A stretch of DNA of 64,000 bases, taken from Burkholderia singularis. Lineage in GTDB: Bacteria > Pseudomonadota > Gammaproteobacteria > Burkholderiales > Burkholderiaceae. The DNA is taken from the NCBI RefSeq assembly GCF_900176645.1, contig NZ_FXAN01000106.1, positions 1 to 64,000 on the forward strand. Direction: 5' to 3'. A program made the position numbers and the translations under genes. The notes under the pieces were generated by a model that made no database searches, was not told the origin of the DNA, and saw nothing but the letters and a program-made list of their open reading frames with translations. Within the stretch, counting starts at the first letter, position 1, and each line of letters starts with the position of its first letter. This document shows positions 8,995 to 16,436 of the stretch, piece after piece.

Positions 8995-10059
8995 ATGCGC
9001 ATCGCCCAAATCGCCCCGCTCTATGAAGCCGTTCCGCCCAAGTTCTACGGAGGGACAGAACGTGTGGTGTCCTATCTGACTGAGGCGCTCGTCGAACTGG
9101 GCCATGACGTCACGCTGTTCGCAAGCGGCGATTCGGTCACCTCAGCCCGGCTCGAGGCCGCGTGGCCGCGCGCGCTGCGGCTCGATCCGTCGATTCGCGA
9201 CGCGATGGCGCCCCATATACGGCTGCTCGAGCAGGTCGCCCGCGTCGCCCATACGTTCGACGTCCTGCACTTCCACCTCGATTACCTGCCGTTCCCGCTG
9301 CTCTCGCGGATGAACGCGCCGTTCGTCACGACGCTGCATGGCCGCCTGGATCTGCCGGAACTGCAACCCGTGTTCGACGCGTTCCCGCACGTGCCCGTCG
9401 TCTCGATTTCCAATTCGCAACGCAAGCCGTTGCCGCAGGCCGGCTGGGCGGGCACCGTCTATCACGGGCTGCCCGCGACGCTTCTCACGCCACAGCCCGA
9501 ACGCAAGCCCGAGTATCTCGCGTTCCTCGGGCGCATCTGCCCGGAAAAGCGCGTCGATACCGCGATCCGGATCGCCGCGCAAAGCGGCCTGCCGCTCAAG
9601 ATCGCGGCTAAGGTCGACAAGGTGGACGAAGCATATTTCAAGGCCGAGATCGAGCCGCTCCTCGGCTCCGCGCACGTGGAGTTCGTCGGCGAGATCAGCG
9701 AGGCGCAAAAACCGGCATTTTTGTCAGGTGCAAAGGCGCTGCTCTTTCCGATCGACTGGCCGGAGCCGTTCGGTCTCGTGATGATCGAGGCAATGGCGTG
9801 CGGCGCGCCTGTCATCGCGTTCAACCGCGGCTCCGTGCCCGAGGTGATCGACGACGGCGTGACGGGTTTCATCGTCGAAGACGTGCAAGGCGCAGTGGGT
9901 GCGCTGCACCGGATCGACGAATTGTCGCGGGAAACAATTCGCGCACAATTCGAGATGCGTTTTAGCTCGCGCACCATGGCAGCGCGATATACCGACATCT
10001 ACGAAACATTGCGCGAAACGGCCAAACAATCGCAATGGCGGCGGGTGGCGGCCGGCTGA
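8995..10059 (+). CDS. Glycosyltransferase family 4 protein
   Basis: Probable cytoplasmic GT-B-fold sugar transferase of 354 residues. It starts MRIAQIAPLYEAVPPKFYGGTERVV, with the acceptor-side glycine motif (FYGGTERVV) typical of GT4 enzymes. The C-terminal nucleotide-sugar half carries EYLAFLGRICPEKRVDTAIR and the E-x7-E motif in PFGLVMIEAMACGAPVIAFNRGSVPEVI. I chose the ATG at 8995 because it begins the conserved fold; the frame is open 40 codons upstream with no family similarity. It is alone between flhDC and an H-NS-like gene, so donor and acceptor sugars are unknown. Confidence 0.88.
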   Translation: MRIAQIAPLYEAVPPKFYGGTERVVSYLTEALVELGHDVTLFASGDSVTSARLEAAWPRALRLDPSIRDAMAPHIRLLEQVARVAHTFDVLHFHLDYLPFPLLSRMNAPFVTTLHGRLDLPELQPVFDAFPHVPVVSISNSQRKPLPQAGWAGTVYHGLPATLLTPQPERKPEYLAFLGRICPEKRVDTAIRIAAQSGLPLKIAAKVDKVDEAYFKAEIEPLLGSAHVEFVGEISEAQKPAFLSGAKALLFPIDWPEPFGLVMIEAMACGAPVIAFNRGSVPEVIDDGVTGFIVEDVQGAVGALHRIDELSRETIRAQFEMRFSSRTMAARYTDIYETLRETAKQSQWRRVAAG

Positions 10060-10127
10060 GCGCCATTGCACCGCCATTGCCAGCCGCACGGCGGAAATTA
10101 TATGTGCGGCATGCCGCGCGCATAGAA

Positions 10128-10155
10128 GAAAGCCGCATTGGCAAATGCGGCTTTC
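10128..10155. terminator. Bidirectional terminator candidate between the glycosyltransferase and H-NS-like genes
   Basis: Perfect 12-bp stem (GAAAGCCGCATT with AATGCGGCTTTC) around a 4-nt loop, between two convergent genes. The T-tracts on both sides are imperfect, so efficiency is uncertain. Confidence 0.65.
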
Positions 10156-10174
10156 ATTTCGTTAAATATAGAAA

Positions 10175-10471
10175 TCAGCTGATCAAAAAACGATCGCGAT
10201 TTTTTCCAGAGATCCAATGCGGCGGCTTGCCGCGACCACTCCAAGTACTGCCGGTTTTCGGATCGCGATATTTGGGCGGCAACGGCCCTTTCTTCGGCGG
10301 ACGCCCGCGCCGCGCACGCTCGGCAAATCCCAAATCTTGCGCCGTGAGGCCATATTCAACGATCTTCTCTTGCAATTCGGCGATCACAGCCTCGACCTCT
10401 CGGCGACGCGCCTCTTCCGCCTGTGCTTGCAATTCGGCAATCTGCGCCTTGATTTTCGCATATTGAGACAT
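10175..10471 (-). CDS. H-NS family histone-like nucleoid protein
   Basis: Small DNA-binding protein of 98 residues. It has an N-terminal coiled coil (about 1-45, MSQYAKIKAQIAELQAQAEEARRR) for oligomerisation. The C-terminal domain resembles H-NS/BpH3: a basic linker RARRGRPPKKG, then KYRDPKTGSTWSGRGKPPHWI. Such proteins bind AT-rich DNA and silence genes. The ATG at 10471 has a GGGAG site; an ATG 18 bp upstream lacks one. The gene sits in an unusually AT-rich stretch. A 7-bp palindrome lies in its leader at 10494-10517 and could be an autoregulatory site. Confidence 0.92.
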   Translation of the reverse strand: MSQYAKIKAQIAELQAQAEEARRREVEAVIAELQEKIVEYGLTAQDLGFAERARRGRPPKKGPLPPKYRDPKTGSTWSGRGKPPHWISGKNRDRFLIS

Positions 10472-10493
10472 CTCAACTCCCTGTTTCATGATC

Positions 10494-10517
10494 TGTCTAG
10501 CGTTTCCAGCCTAGACA
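10494..10517. promoter_or_regulatory. Inverted repeat in the H-NS-like gene leader
   Basis: TGTCTAG, 10-nt spacer, CTAGACA: a perfect 7-bp inverted repeat 23-46 bp upstream of the H-NS-like start codon. It could be an operator or an mRNA hairpin. No specific regulator can be named. Confidence 0.5.
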
Positions 10518-10778
10518 CAAAGAATCTATATTGCAATCGGCATTGCCACGAAATTCGCTAAAAATATAATTTGTCTGATAAATTTAACAATTGCAAATGA
10601 AATACTGTTGCAATGCGGCGCTATTCTAATAAAAAGCATTGCCCATCAATGTCCATTTAACAATCGTTGACCCTTCACAATTCGCCAAATTTTCTATAAT
10701 TCGGACGGTATTCGTGGATGCAGCTCTTCATTCCGGCTGCAATCCGCTTTCGATTCTCCATGACCAGGAACCTACTCC

Positions 10779-11477
10779 ATGAAATTACCTCAACGTCTAG
10801 CAGCGGAAGTGTTCGGCACGTTCTGGCTCGTTTTCGGCGGTTGTGGCAGCGCCGTGCTGGCCGCCGCGTTCCCGAGTCTCGGCATCGGTTTTACTGGCGT
10901 GGCACTCGCGTTCGGCTTGACGGTCCTGACTATGGCGTTTGCGATAGGTCACATATCCGGCTGCCATTTGAACCCGGCGGTGAGCGTCGGCTTGACCGTT
11001 GCGGGCCGCTTCCCGGCGCGCGACCTGGTGCCCTACATCATCGCGCAGGTGATCGGCGCGACGCTCGGCGCGTTCGTGCTGTATCTGATCGCAACCGGCA
11101 AGCCCGGCTTCGAACTGGGCGGCTTCGCGACGAACGGCTATGACGCGCACTCGCCCGGCCATTACACGCTGGCCGCTGCCTTCATTGCCGAAGTGGTGCT
11201 GACGGGCTTCTTCCTGTTCGTGATTCTCGGTTCCACCGACAAGCGCGCGCCGGCGGGTTTCGCGCCGATCGCGATCGGTCTGTGCCTGACGCTGATCCAC
11301 CTGATTTCGATTCCGGTCACCAACACGTCGGTGAATCCGGCGCGCTCGACGGGGCCGGCGCTTTTTGTCGGCGGCGATGCGATCGGCCAGCTGTGGCTGT
11401 TCTGGGTGGCTCCGATCGTCGGCGCGATCATCGCCGGCGTCGTGTATCCGCTGATCGCGGGCCGCGACGACAATTAA
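10779..11477 (+). CDS. aqpZ: Aquaporin Z
   Basis: Inner-membrane water channel of 232 residues with six predicted membrane helices. Both NPA half-helices are present: HLNPAVS (NPA at 65-67) and SVNPARS (NPA at 186-188). The selectivity filter looks water-specific: Phe45, His174, Thr183 and Arg189 match the E. coli AqpZ pattern. It starts [23 protein letters not shown]. The gene is monocistronic, with an AT-rich upstream region and a strong terminator at 11594-11622. Confidence 0.97.
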   Translation: MKLPQRLAAEVFGTFWLVFGGCGSAVLAAAFPSLGIGFTGVALAFGLTVLTMAFAIGHISGCHLNPAVSVGLTVAGRFPARDLVPYIIAQVIGATLGAFVLYLIATGKPGFELGGFATNGYDAHSPGHYTLAAAFIAEVVLTGFFLFVILGSTDKRAPAGFAPIAIGLCLTLIHLISIPVTNTSVNPARSTGPALFVGGDAIGQLWLFWVAPIVGAIIAGVVYPLIAGRDDN

Positions 11478-11593
11478 CGCTATTGCAGCCGGTCTTGAGC
11501 CGGCCTGCCGCCGCCCCACTCCGGGGTGACGCGACAGAGAGGAGAGCACCCGCCCGTCGCAGCCAACATACCGCGAGACGGTCGGCGGGACGA

Positions 11594-11622
11594 AAAAAGG
11601 GCGCCGTGACGGCGCCCTTTTT
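11594..11622. terminator. Strong bidirectional terminator between aqpZ and the Cof-type phosphatase
   Basis: Perfect 12-bp stem AAAAAGGGCGCC / GGCGCCCTTTTT with a 5-nt loop. A-rich and T-rich arms make it work on both strands between convergent genes. Confidence 0.92.
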
Positions 11623-11675
11623 CTTTGCCATTGAACTGCTTCGCTGTGCACCCGTGCCCTTCGGCAGGGCGAAAA

Positions 11676-12497
11676 TCAGGACATCGCCTTATCCTCGAGC
11701 GCGAACAACGAGCGCAGATGACGTGCGACGCCCGCATCGAAGTTATTGCCGATACGCGGCACGTCGGGCAGCCGCGTGACGAGATCGGGATTCGCGTTAT
11801 TCATCATAAAAGGATGCCCGGCCGTCTCGAGTAAATCGATGTCGTTCATGTTGTCGCCAAACGCGACGCAATTCGCCGGATCGATGCCGAGCCGATCGAG
11901 CACGACGCGCAGCGCGCGCCCTTTCGAAACGTTCGCCGTCATCACTTCGAGACAGTCGGGCAGCGAATACGTGACGTACAGTTCATCGCCGAAGCGGCAG
12001 GCAAGATTCGCCGATATGACCGCCAAATCGTCGGGTTCGCCGATGTAGAGCACTTTCGCGATATCGGCGCCGTCATGCGCGAGCAAATCGGCGACATCGT
12101 AGCGAAATCCGGAATCCTGATGGAATGCCAGCAGATGCGGCGCATCTCGATCGATTAACCAGCCGTCGTTAGTAAATAAATTAACGATGACTCGCCCGTG
12201 CGAGCCGACAAGCTCCGGCAGCACCAGTTGCCGCACCGTCTCGGCAGGCACATCCTGCGCGTGAATGCGCGTGTCGTCCGGCGCATGCACGCGCGCGCCG
12301 TTCGACGTGATCAGATACGGCCGAATCCCGAGCAGGTCGCGAATCCCGACAGCGTCCGCGTAGTGGCGTCCGGTCGCGATCACGAAATTCACGCCGTCGT
12401 CCGCAAGCCTGCGCACGGTGTCGATCGTGTATGGATCGAGCTGGTGGTTGCTGTTGAGCAGGGTTCCGTCGAGATCGGTAGCGATGACTTTATACAT
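11676..12497 (-). CDS. Cof-type HAD-superfamily sugar/nucleotide phosphatase
   Basis: Cytoplasmic HAD-IIB hydrolase of 273 residues. Motif I is DLDGTLL with nucleophile Asp8 and acid Asp10, and motif II is VIATGR. The acidic metal-binding motif GDNMNDIDLLETAG is near residues 215-230, followed by the family ending MNNANPDL. Cof/YidA-type enzymes dephosphorylate sugar phosphates, flavin nucleotides or pyridoxal phosphate; the substrate is not predictable here. It lies 87 bp downstream of a BadF-type kinase on the same strand, so a paired role in sugar-phosphate turnover is possible but only inferred. Confidence 0.93.
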   Translation of the reverse strand: MYKVIATDLDGTLLNSNHQLDPYTIDTVRRLADDGVNFVIATGRHYADAVGIRDLLGIRPYLITSNGARVHAPDDTRIHAQDVPAETVRQLVLPELVGSHGRVIVNLFTNDGWLIDRDAPHLLAFHQDSGFRYDVADLLAHDGADIAKVLYIGEPDDLAVISANLACRFGDELYVTYSLPDCLEVMTANVSKGRALRVVLDRLGIDPANCVAFGDNMNDIDLLETAGHPFMMNNANPDLVTRLPDVPRIGNNFDAGVARHLRSLFALEDKAMS

Positions 12498-12584
12498 GGC
12501 GGACTTCGGGAGAAGCGGGACGCGAGGCAGGCGGACATTCTATCGCGCCGGCAAATGGGCCGCGAAGACACAAATCTTGCCCTT

Positions 12585-13484
12585 TCATTTTCCGCCCGCC
12601 GCCGTGATGCCGAGCCGCTGCGCTTGCCATGCGGCAAGCCGCAGCGCGCCACGCGTGGAATCGGCAAGCGGCGCGACGAGCCGCGCACGGTGCGACTCGG
12701 GCACGACGCCCGCAAACGCGTTGGCGAGCCCGCCGCACAACGCGACGGGCAGTACCGCATCCGAATCGAGCGCATCGATCATCTTGCCGATCTCGATGCC
12801 TGCCAACTCGATCAGCGCGGCCGCGACGGGATGATCGCGATGTGCGAACACGACGGGCGCCACCCGCGCATACTCGGTTTGATTCGCGTTGCACGACCAG
12901 ACCACGAGCGCGTCGCGGTCGGTTGCGCCGGTATGCGCGATCAGCGCCTGCGCAAACGCGTCAAGTGGCGCGCGTCCGTCGAGCGCCTGCTGCGCATATG
13001 ACAGCGCGCGCAGCCCGAGCCACGCGCCGCTCGCTTCGTCGCCGCACGGAAATCCGTAGCCGCCGGCGATCCGGCAGACGCCTGCGGCGTCGAGCGCCGC
13101 GGCGATGCTGCCCGTACCGAGCGCGACGATCACGCCTGGCGCGCCGCCGTGAGCGCCAAGCACGGTCGTGTAAGCATCGCTTTCAACGGCGAGCGCGGCA
13201 ACCGGAGGGGCGCTCGCGCGAAACGCATTCAGCCAGTCGTGATGATTGACGCCGGCCAGTCCGCAGCCGAGTATGCAGCGCCGCCAATCAAATGTGGCGC
13301 CCGCGCGCGCATGGGCGTCGGCGCATGCGGCTTCGATCGAGCGCCATGCGGCGTCGACGCCGAGCGCGAGCCCTGACGGCCCGCCCACGCCTCGCGCCAA
13401 CTCGTGCCCCTGGATGTCGGCGAGCACTGCGCGCGTACCCGTTCCGCCACCGTCGATGCCGATCAAAAAAATGTCATTACTCAT
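12585..13484 (-). CDS. BadF/BadG-type ATPase, probable N-acetylglucosamine/glucosamine kinase
   Basis: Cytoplasmic actin-fold kinase of 299 residues. The phosphate-1 loop is FLIGIDGGGTGTRAVLAD near the N-terminus, and phosphate-2 is VIVALGTGSIAAAL. The adenosine loop region is around VLPVALCGGLANAF. These match the BadF/BadG/BcrA/BcrD ATPase family, whose single-domain, oxygen-tolerant members are mostly GlcNAc or glucosamine kinases. No 4Fe-4S cysteine cluster is present, which argues against a CoA-dehydratase activator. It is transcribed away from tag and towards the phosphatase gene. Confidence 0.87.
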   Translation of the reverse strand: MSNDIFLIGIDGGGTGTRAVLADIQGHELARGVGGPSGLALGVDAAWRSIEAACADAHARAGATFDWRRCILGCGLAGVNHHDWLNAFRASAPPVAALAVESDAYTTVLGAHGGAPGVIVALGTGSIAAALDAAGVCRIAGGYGFPCGDEASGAWLGLRALSYAQQALDGRAPLDAFAQALIAHTGATDRDALVVWSCNANQTEYARVAPVVFAHRDHPVAAALIELAGIEIGKMIDALDSDAVLPVALCGGLANAFAGVVPESHRARLVAPLADSTRGALRLAAWQAQRLGITAAGGK

Positions 13485-13643
13485 GGCTGCTTCGAGTCAG
13501 ATCCGCTGTGATTCGTCGATGTATCGAGACGGAAGCTTAACCGCAACGGCCAGCCCCGCCCATCAGCCGAACGGCCAGGCTTGCGCGAGCAGGCCGTTCC
13601 GTTATGCTGACGCGTCGCAATCGATGGCAGACGAGACAAACCG

Positions 13644-14233
13644 ATGCACGAACGCTGTTGTTGGGTAAAAACCGAAGCGGATGCTCACTATCACGATACC
13701 GAGTGGGGCGTGCCGTCGCACGACGACCGGTATTTGTTCGAAATGTTGATTCTGGAAGGTGCGCAAGCGGGCTTGTCGTGGTCGACGATCTTGAACAAGC
13801 GCGCCGGCTATCGCGCCGCATTCGCTGATTTCGATGTCGACAAGGTTGCGCGCTTCACGCCGAAGCAAATCGATACGCTGGTGCTCGATCCAGGCATCGT
13901 GCGAAGCTCGAGGCGGCGGTTGCGAATGCCCGCGCGGTTCAGCAGATCCACGCCGAACACGGCTCGCTCGCCGCGTTTCTATGGTCGTTCGTCGACGACG
14001 TGCCGGTGCAGAACGCATGGGCGTCGTATCGCGGCGCGCCTGCGTCGACCGAGCGCTCCGATGCGCTCAGCAAGGCGCTCAAGCGTTACGGCTGCAAATT
14101 CGTCGGCTCGACGATCTGCTATGCGCTGATGCAGGCGATCGGCATGGTCAACGATCACGAAACGAGTTGCCCATGTCATGCGCGTTGCGCGGCGCTCGGC
14201 AAGAAGATCAGTAAGCGGCATGCCACCGAGTGA
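13644..14233 (+). pseudogene. tag: DNA-3-methyladenine glycosylase I, frameshifted
   Basis: Base-excision repair enzyme that removes 3-methyladenine, here split over two frames. The first frame reads MHERCCWVKTEADAHYHDTEWGVP... through the Tag core QAGLSWSTILNKRAGYR to DPGIVR at about 13902. From 13904 the protein continues in another frame as KLEAAVANARAVQQIHAEHG and runs to KKISKRHATE at 14233. The second part keeps the FLWSFV, DALSKALKRYG and GSTICYALMQAIGMVNDH motifs. Against E. coli Tag (IIRHRGKI) exactly three residues plus one base are missing, so a 10-nt deletion explains the break. The zinc ligands (Cys4, and the late His and Cys) are all still encoded. It is either a genuine mutation or a sequencing error. 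Confidence 0.88.
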
Positions 14234-14330
14234 TTCGTCCGAATTTTATTGAACGCGAGTCCGCGCATCAGCGACGCCCCAATCCCGCATCGAGAGCGAA
14301 TTGTCATAACCGGCCGCCCAACCCGACCAC

Positions 14331-14374
14331 CAAAACAAAACGGCGATGCGAGTTCTATCGAACACGCATCGCCG
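14331..14374 (-). terminator. Intrinsic terminator of rpsU
   Basis: Perfect 10-bp stem CGGCGATGCG / CGCATCGCCG (14341-14374) with an inner GTTC/GAAC extension. On the minus strand it is followed by a T-rich tract (complement of 14331-14340). It lies 29 bp beyond the rpsU stop codon. Confidence 0.88.
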
Positions 14375-14402
14375 CAGCGAGCGGAACCGCCCCGAAAACG
14401 CC

Positions 14403-14615
14403 TTAGTGGAGCTTCTTCGGCAGCATTTGGCTGCGCAGACGCTTGTGCAGGCGCTTCACGGCAGCCGCCTTCTTGCGCTTGCGCACGGCAGTCGGCTTTT
14501 CGTAGGACTGGCGCTCACGCAGCTCGGCGATCAGGCCGTTCTTCTCGATCGCGCGGCGGAAGCGGCGAATCGCCACTTCGAACGGCTCGTTTTCTTTCAA
14601 AAGAATCGTCGTCAT
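14403..14615 (-). CDS. rpsU: 30S ribosomal protein S21
   Basis: Small-subunit ribosomal protein of 70 residues: [20 protein letters not shown]..., ending [10 protein letters not shown]. It has the conserved [14 protein letters not shown] core and a strongly basic C-terminal half. The start at 14615 has an AGGA site; the longer open frame upstream is not coding. It is monocistronic, ends in a clear terminator, and is divergent from fliC, as seen in other Burkholderia. Confidence 0.97.
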   Translation of the reverse strand: MTTILLKENEPFEVAIRRFRRAIEKNGLIAELRERQSYEKPTAVRKRKKAAAVKRLHKRLRSQMLPKKLH

Positions 14616-15116
14616 GTCGTTCCTAATTTGCTTGATACGGTCAAAAACGTAGCGGCCAAGCGCCACGCACCGGCCTTCCGAGCGTTTCCACGAACGGGCG
14701 AAACGAGCGGGTAAAAGGCCTCGGAGGCCGGAAAAGAGAGGCGAAATGCACCGCGAAACGCTCGGCAACCGGTTGATCCCAGGCACCGCCGCATCACGTT
14801 TGACTGTCAGCAGACGTGCCGAAATTGGCAAAGGCGTGACAGAAATCTCAATTCAGCCCGCCATAATAGCAGGTAAACATCGCTCAGGCCAGAGGTTTAC
14901 TGCTTTTTCGTTTGGATGCCATATCAATGCGTTCGAGCAGGCTCTGCGGGTGCGCGCAATCGTATGCGTAAAAAATCGGGCCGAATCTGTTCGCGTCCCT
15001 CAAGTTTTGTTTGCGAGCGCCGAAATCCAGCACAAGGCGGCCGGCAAAGAACGAGTGCTCCCGCCCTCGCCAATGTTGGCACATGACGGGCTTTTCGGCT
15101 CAATCAGGAGAATTTC
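14616..15116. other. rpsU-fliC divergent intergenic region
   Basis: A stretch of 501 bp with no credible gene. The left part should hold the rpsU promoter. The right part holds the sigma-28 promoter of fliC (15000-15026) and a leader of about 90 nt. The middle (14860-14960) is less GC-rich than the flanks. Confidence 0.7.
15000..15026 (+). promoter_or_regulatory. Sigma-28 (FliA) promoter of fliC
   Basis: TCAAGTTT, 11 nt, GCCGAAAT. The spacing is that of the FliA consensus (TAAAGTTT-N11-GCCGATAA), and the TCAAG form of the -35 is common outside enterics. It ends 90 bp before the fliC ATG, which implies a leader of roughly 80 nt. Confidence 0.85.
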
Positions 15117-16286
15117 ATGCTTGGAATCAATAGCAATATCAATTCGCTGATCGCTCAGCAAAACCTGAACGGCTCGCAAAGCGCGCTGTCGCAAGCGATC
15201 ACCCGGCTGTCGTCGGGCAAGCGCATCAACAGCGCGGCGGATGATGCCGCCGGGCTCGCAATCGCCACCCGGATGCAAACGCAAATCACCGGCCTGTCCC
15301 AGGGCGTGTCGAACGCGAACGACGGCGTGTCGATCCTGCAAACGGCATCGAGCGGCCTTGCTTCGCTGACGAACAGCCTGCAACGTATCCGCCAACTCGC
15401 GGTGCAAGCGTCGAACGGCCCGCTGAGCTCGAGCGATGCGGCTGCGCTGCAGCAGGAAGTGGCGGTGCAGATCGCCGAAGTCAACCGCATCGCTTCGCAG
15501 ACGAACTACAACGGCAAGAACATCCTCGACGGCTCGGCGGGCACGCTCAGCTTCCAGGTCGGTGCAAACGTCGGCCAGACGGTCAGCGTGGATCTGTCGC
15601 AAAGCATGTCGGCCGCGAAGATCGGCGGCGGCATGGTTCAATCGGGCCAAACGCTCGGCACGATCAGCGTCGCGATCGACTCGGCCGGCGCCGCCTGGAC
15701 GCCCGGCACCAGCACCGGTCAGGAAACGACGCAGATCAACGTTCTGTCCGACGGCAAGGGCGGCTTCACGTTCACCGACCAGAACAATCAGGCGCTGTCT
15801 TCGGCGGCTGTCACCGCCGTCTTCGGCGCGACGACCGCCGGCACGGGCACGCCGTCCACGCCCGCGTTTCAGACGCTGACGCTCGCCACCGCCGCAACGA
15901 GCGCGCTGAGCCCGGCGCAGCAAGCGGCGGCGACGGCAATGGTCGCGCAGATCAACGCGGTCAATCAGCCGCCGACGGTCTCGAACCTGAACATCAGCAC
16001 GCAAACGGGCGCATACGAGGCGATGGTGTCGATCGACAATGCGCTGGCGGCGGTGAACAACCTGCAAGCGACGCTCGGCGCCGCGCAAAACCGCTTCACC
16101 GCGATCGCGACGACGCAGCAGGCCAGCTCGACGAACCTGTCGCAAGCGCAATCGCAAATCCAAAGCGCGGATTTCGCGCAGGAAACCGCGAACCTGAGCA
16201 AAGCGCAAGTGTTGCAACAAGCCGGCATCTCGGTGCTCGCGCAAGCGAACTCGCTGCCGCAGCAGGTGCTGAAGCTGCTGCAGTAA
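15117..16286 (+). CDS. fliC: Flagellin FliC
   Basis: Major filament subunit exported by the flagellar secretion system. The product is 389 residues. The conserved N-terminal D0/D1 region begins MLGINSNINSLIAQQNLNGS and holds SSGKRINSAADDAAGLAIA. The C-terminal D1/D0 region ends VLQQAGISVLAQANSLPQQVLKLLQ. The central residues (about 170-290) form the variable surface domain, here rich in Thr, Ala and Ser. There are no cysteines, as expected for flagellin. AGGAG precedes the ATG, a sigma-28 promoter lies upstream and a strong terminator follows, so it is a single-gene transcript. Confidence 0.98.
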   Translation: MLGINSNINSLIAQQNLNGSQSALSQAITRLSSGKRINSAADDAAGLAIATRMQTQITGLSQGVSNANDGVSILQTASSGLASLTNSLQRIRQLAVQASNGPLSSSDAAALQQEVAVQIAEVNRIASQTNYNGKNILDGSAGTLSFQVGANVGQTVSVDLSQSMSAAKIGGGMVQSGQTLGTISVAIDSAGAAWTPGTSTGQETTQINVLSDGKGGFTFTDQNNQALSSAAVTAVFGATTAGTGTPSTPAFQTLTLATAATSALSPAQQAAATAMVAQINAVNQPPTVSNLNISTQTGAYEAMVSIDNALAAVNNLQATLGAAQNRFTAIATTQQASSTNLSQAQSQIQSADFAQETANLSKAQVLQQAGISVLAQANSLPQQVLKLLQ

Positions 16287-16340
16287 TCGCGCCGTAACCT
16301 GTACCGAACGACAGGCCGCGCTGTTCGGCGGCCAGTCTTT

Positions 16341-16379
16341 GTGCGGCGGTGCAAGTCCTCGTGGCCGCCGCACTTTTTT
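16341..16379 (+). terminator. Intrinsic terminator of fliC
   Basis: Perfect 9-bp stem GTGCGGCGG / CCGCCGCAC with a 15-nt loop, followed by TTTTTT. It starts 55 bp after the fliC stop. Confidence 0.92.
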
Positions 16380-16436
16380 CCTTTCCGAATTTCGCGATTT
16401 TCGCCAGCGTATTGACTTGGCGAAGGGAGCCATCCG

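Noticed and set aside
10779-11477. Glycerol facilitator instead of aquaporin
   Set aside because: Selectivity filter Phe45/His174/Thr183/Arg189 is the water-specific pattern.
13644-14233. Programmed frameshift in tag
   Set aside because: Three conserved residues are absent as well as the frame, and no slippery sequence or structure is seen at the junction; a deletion is simpler.
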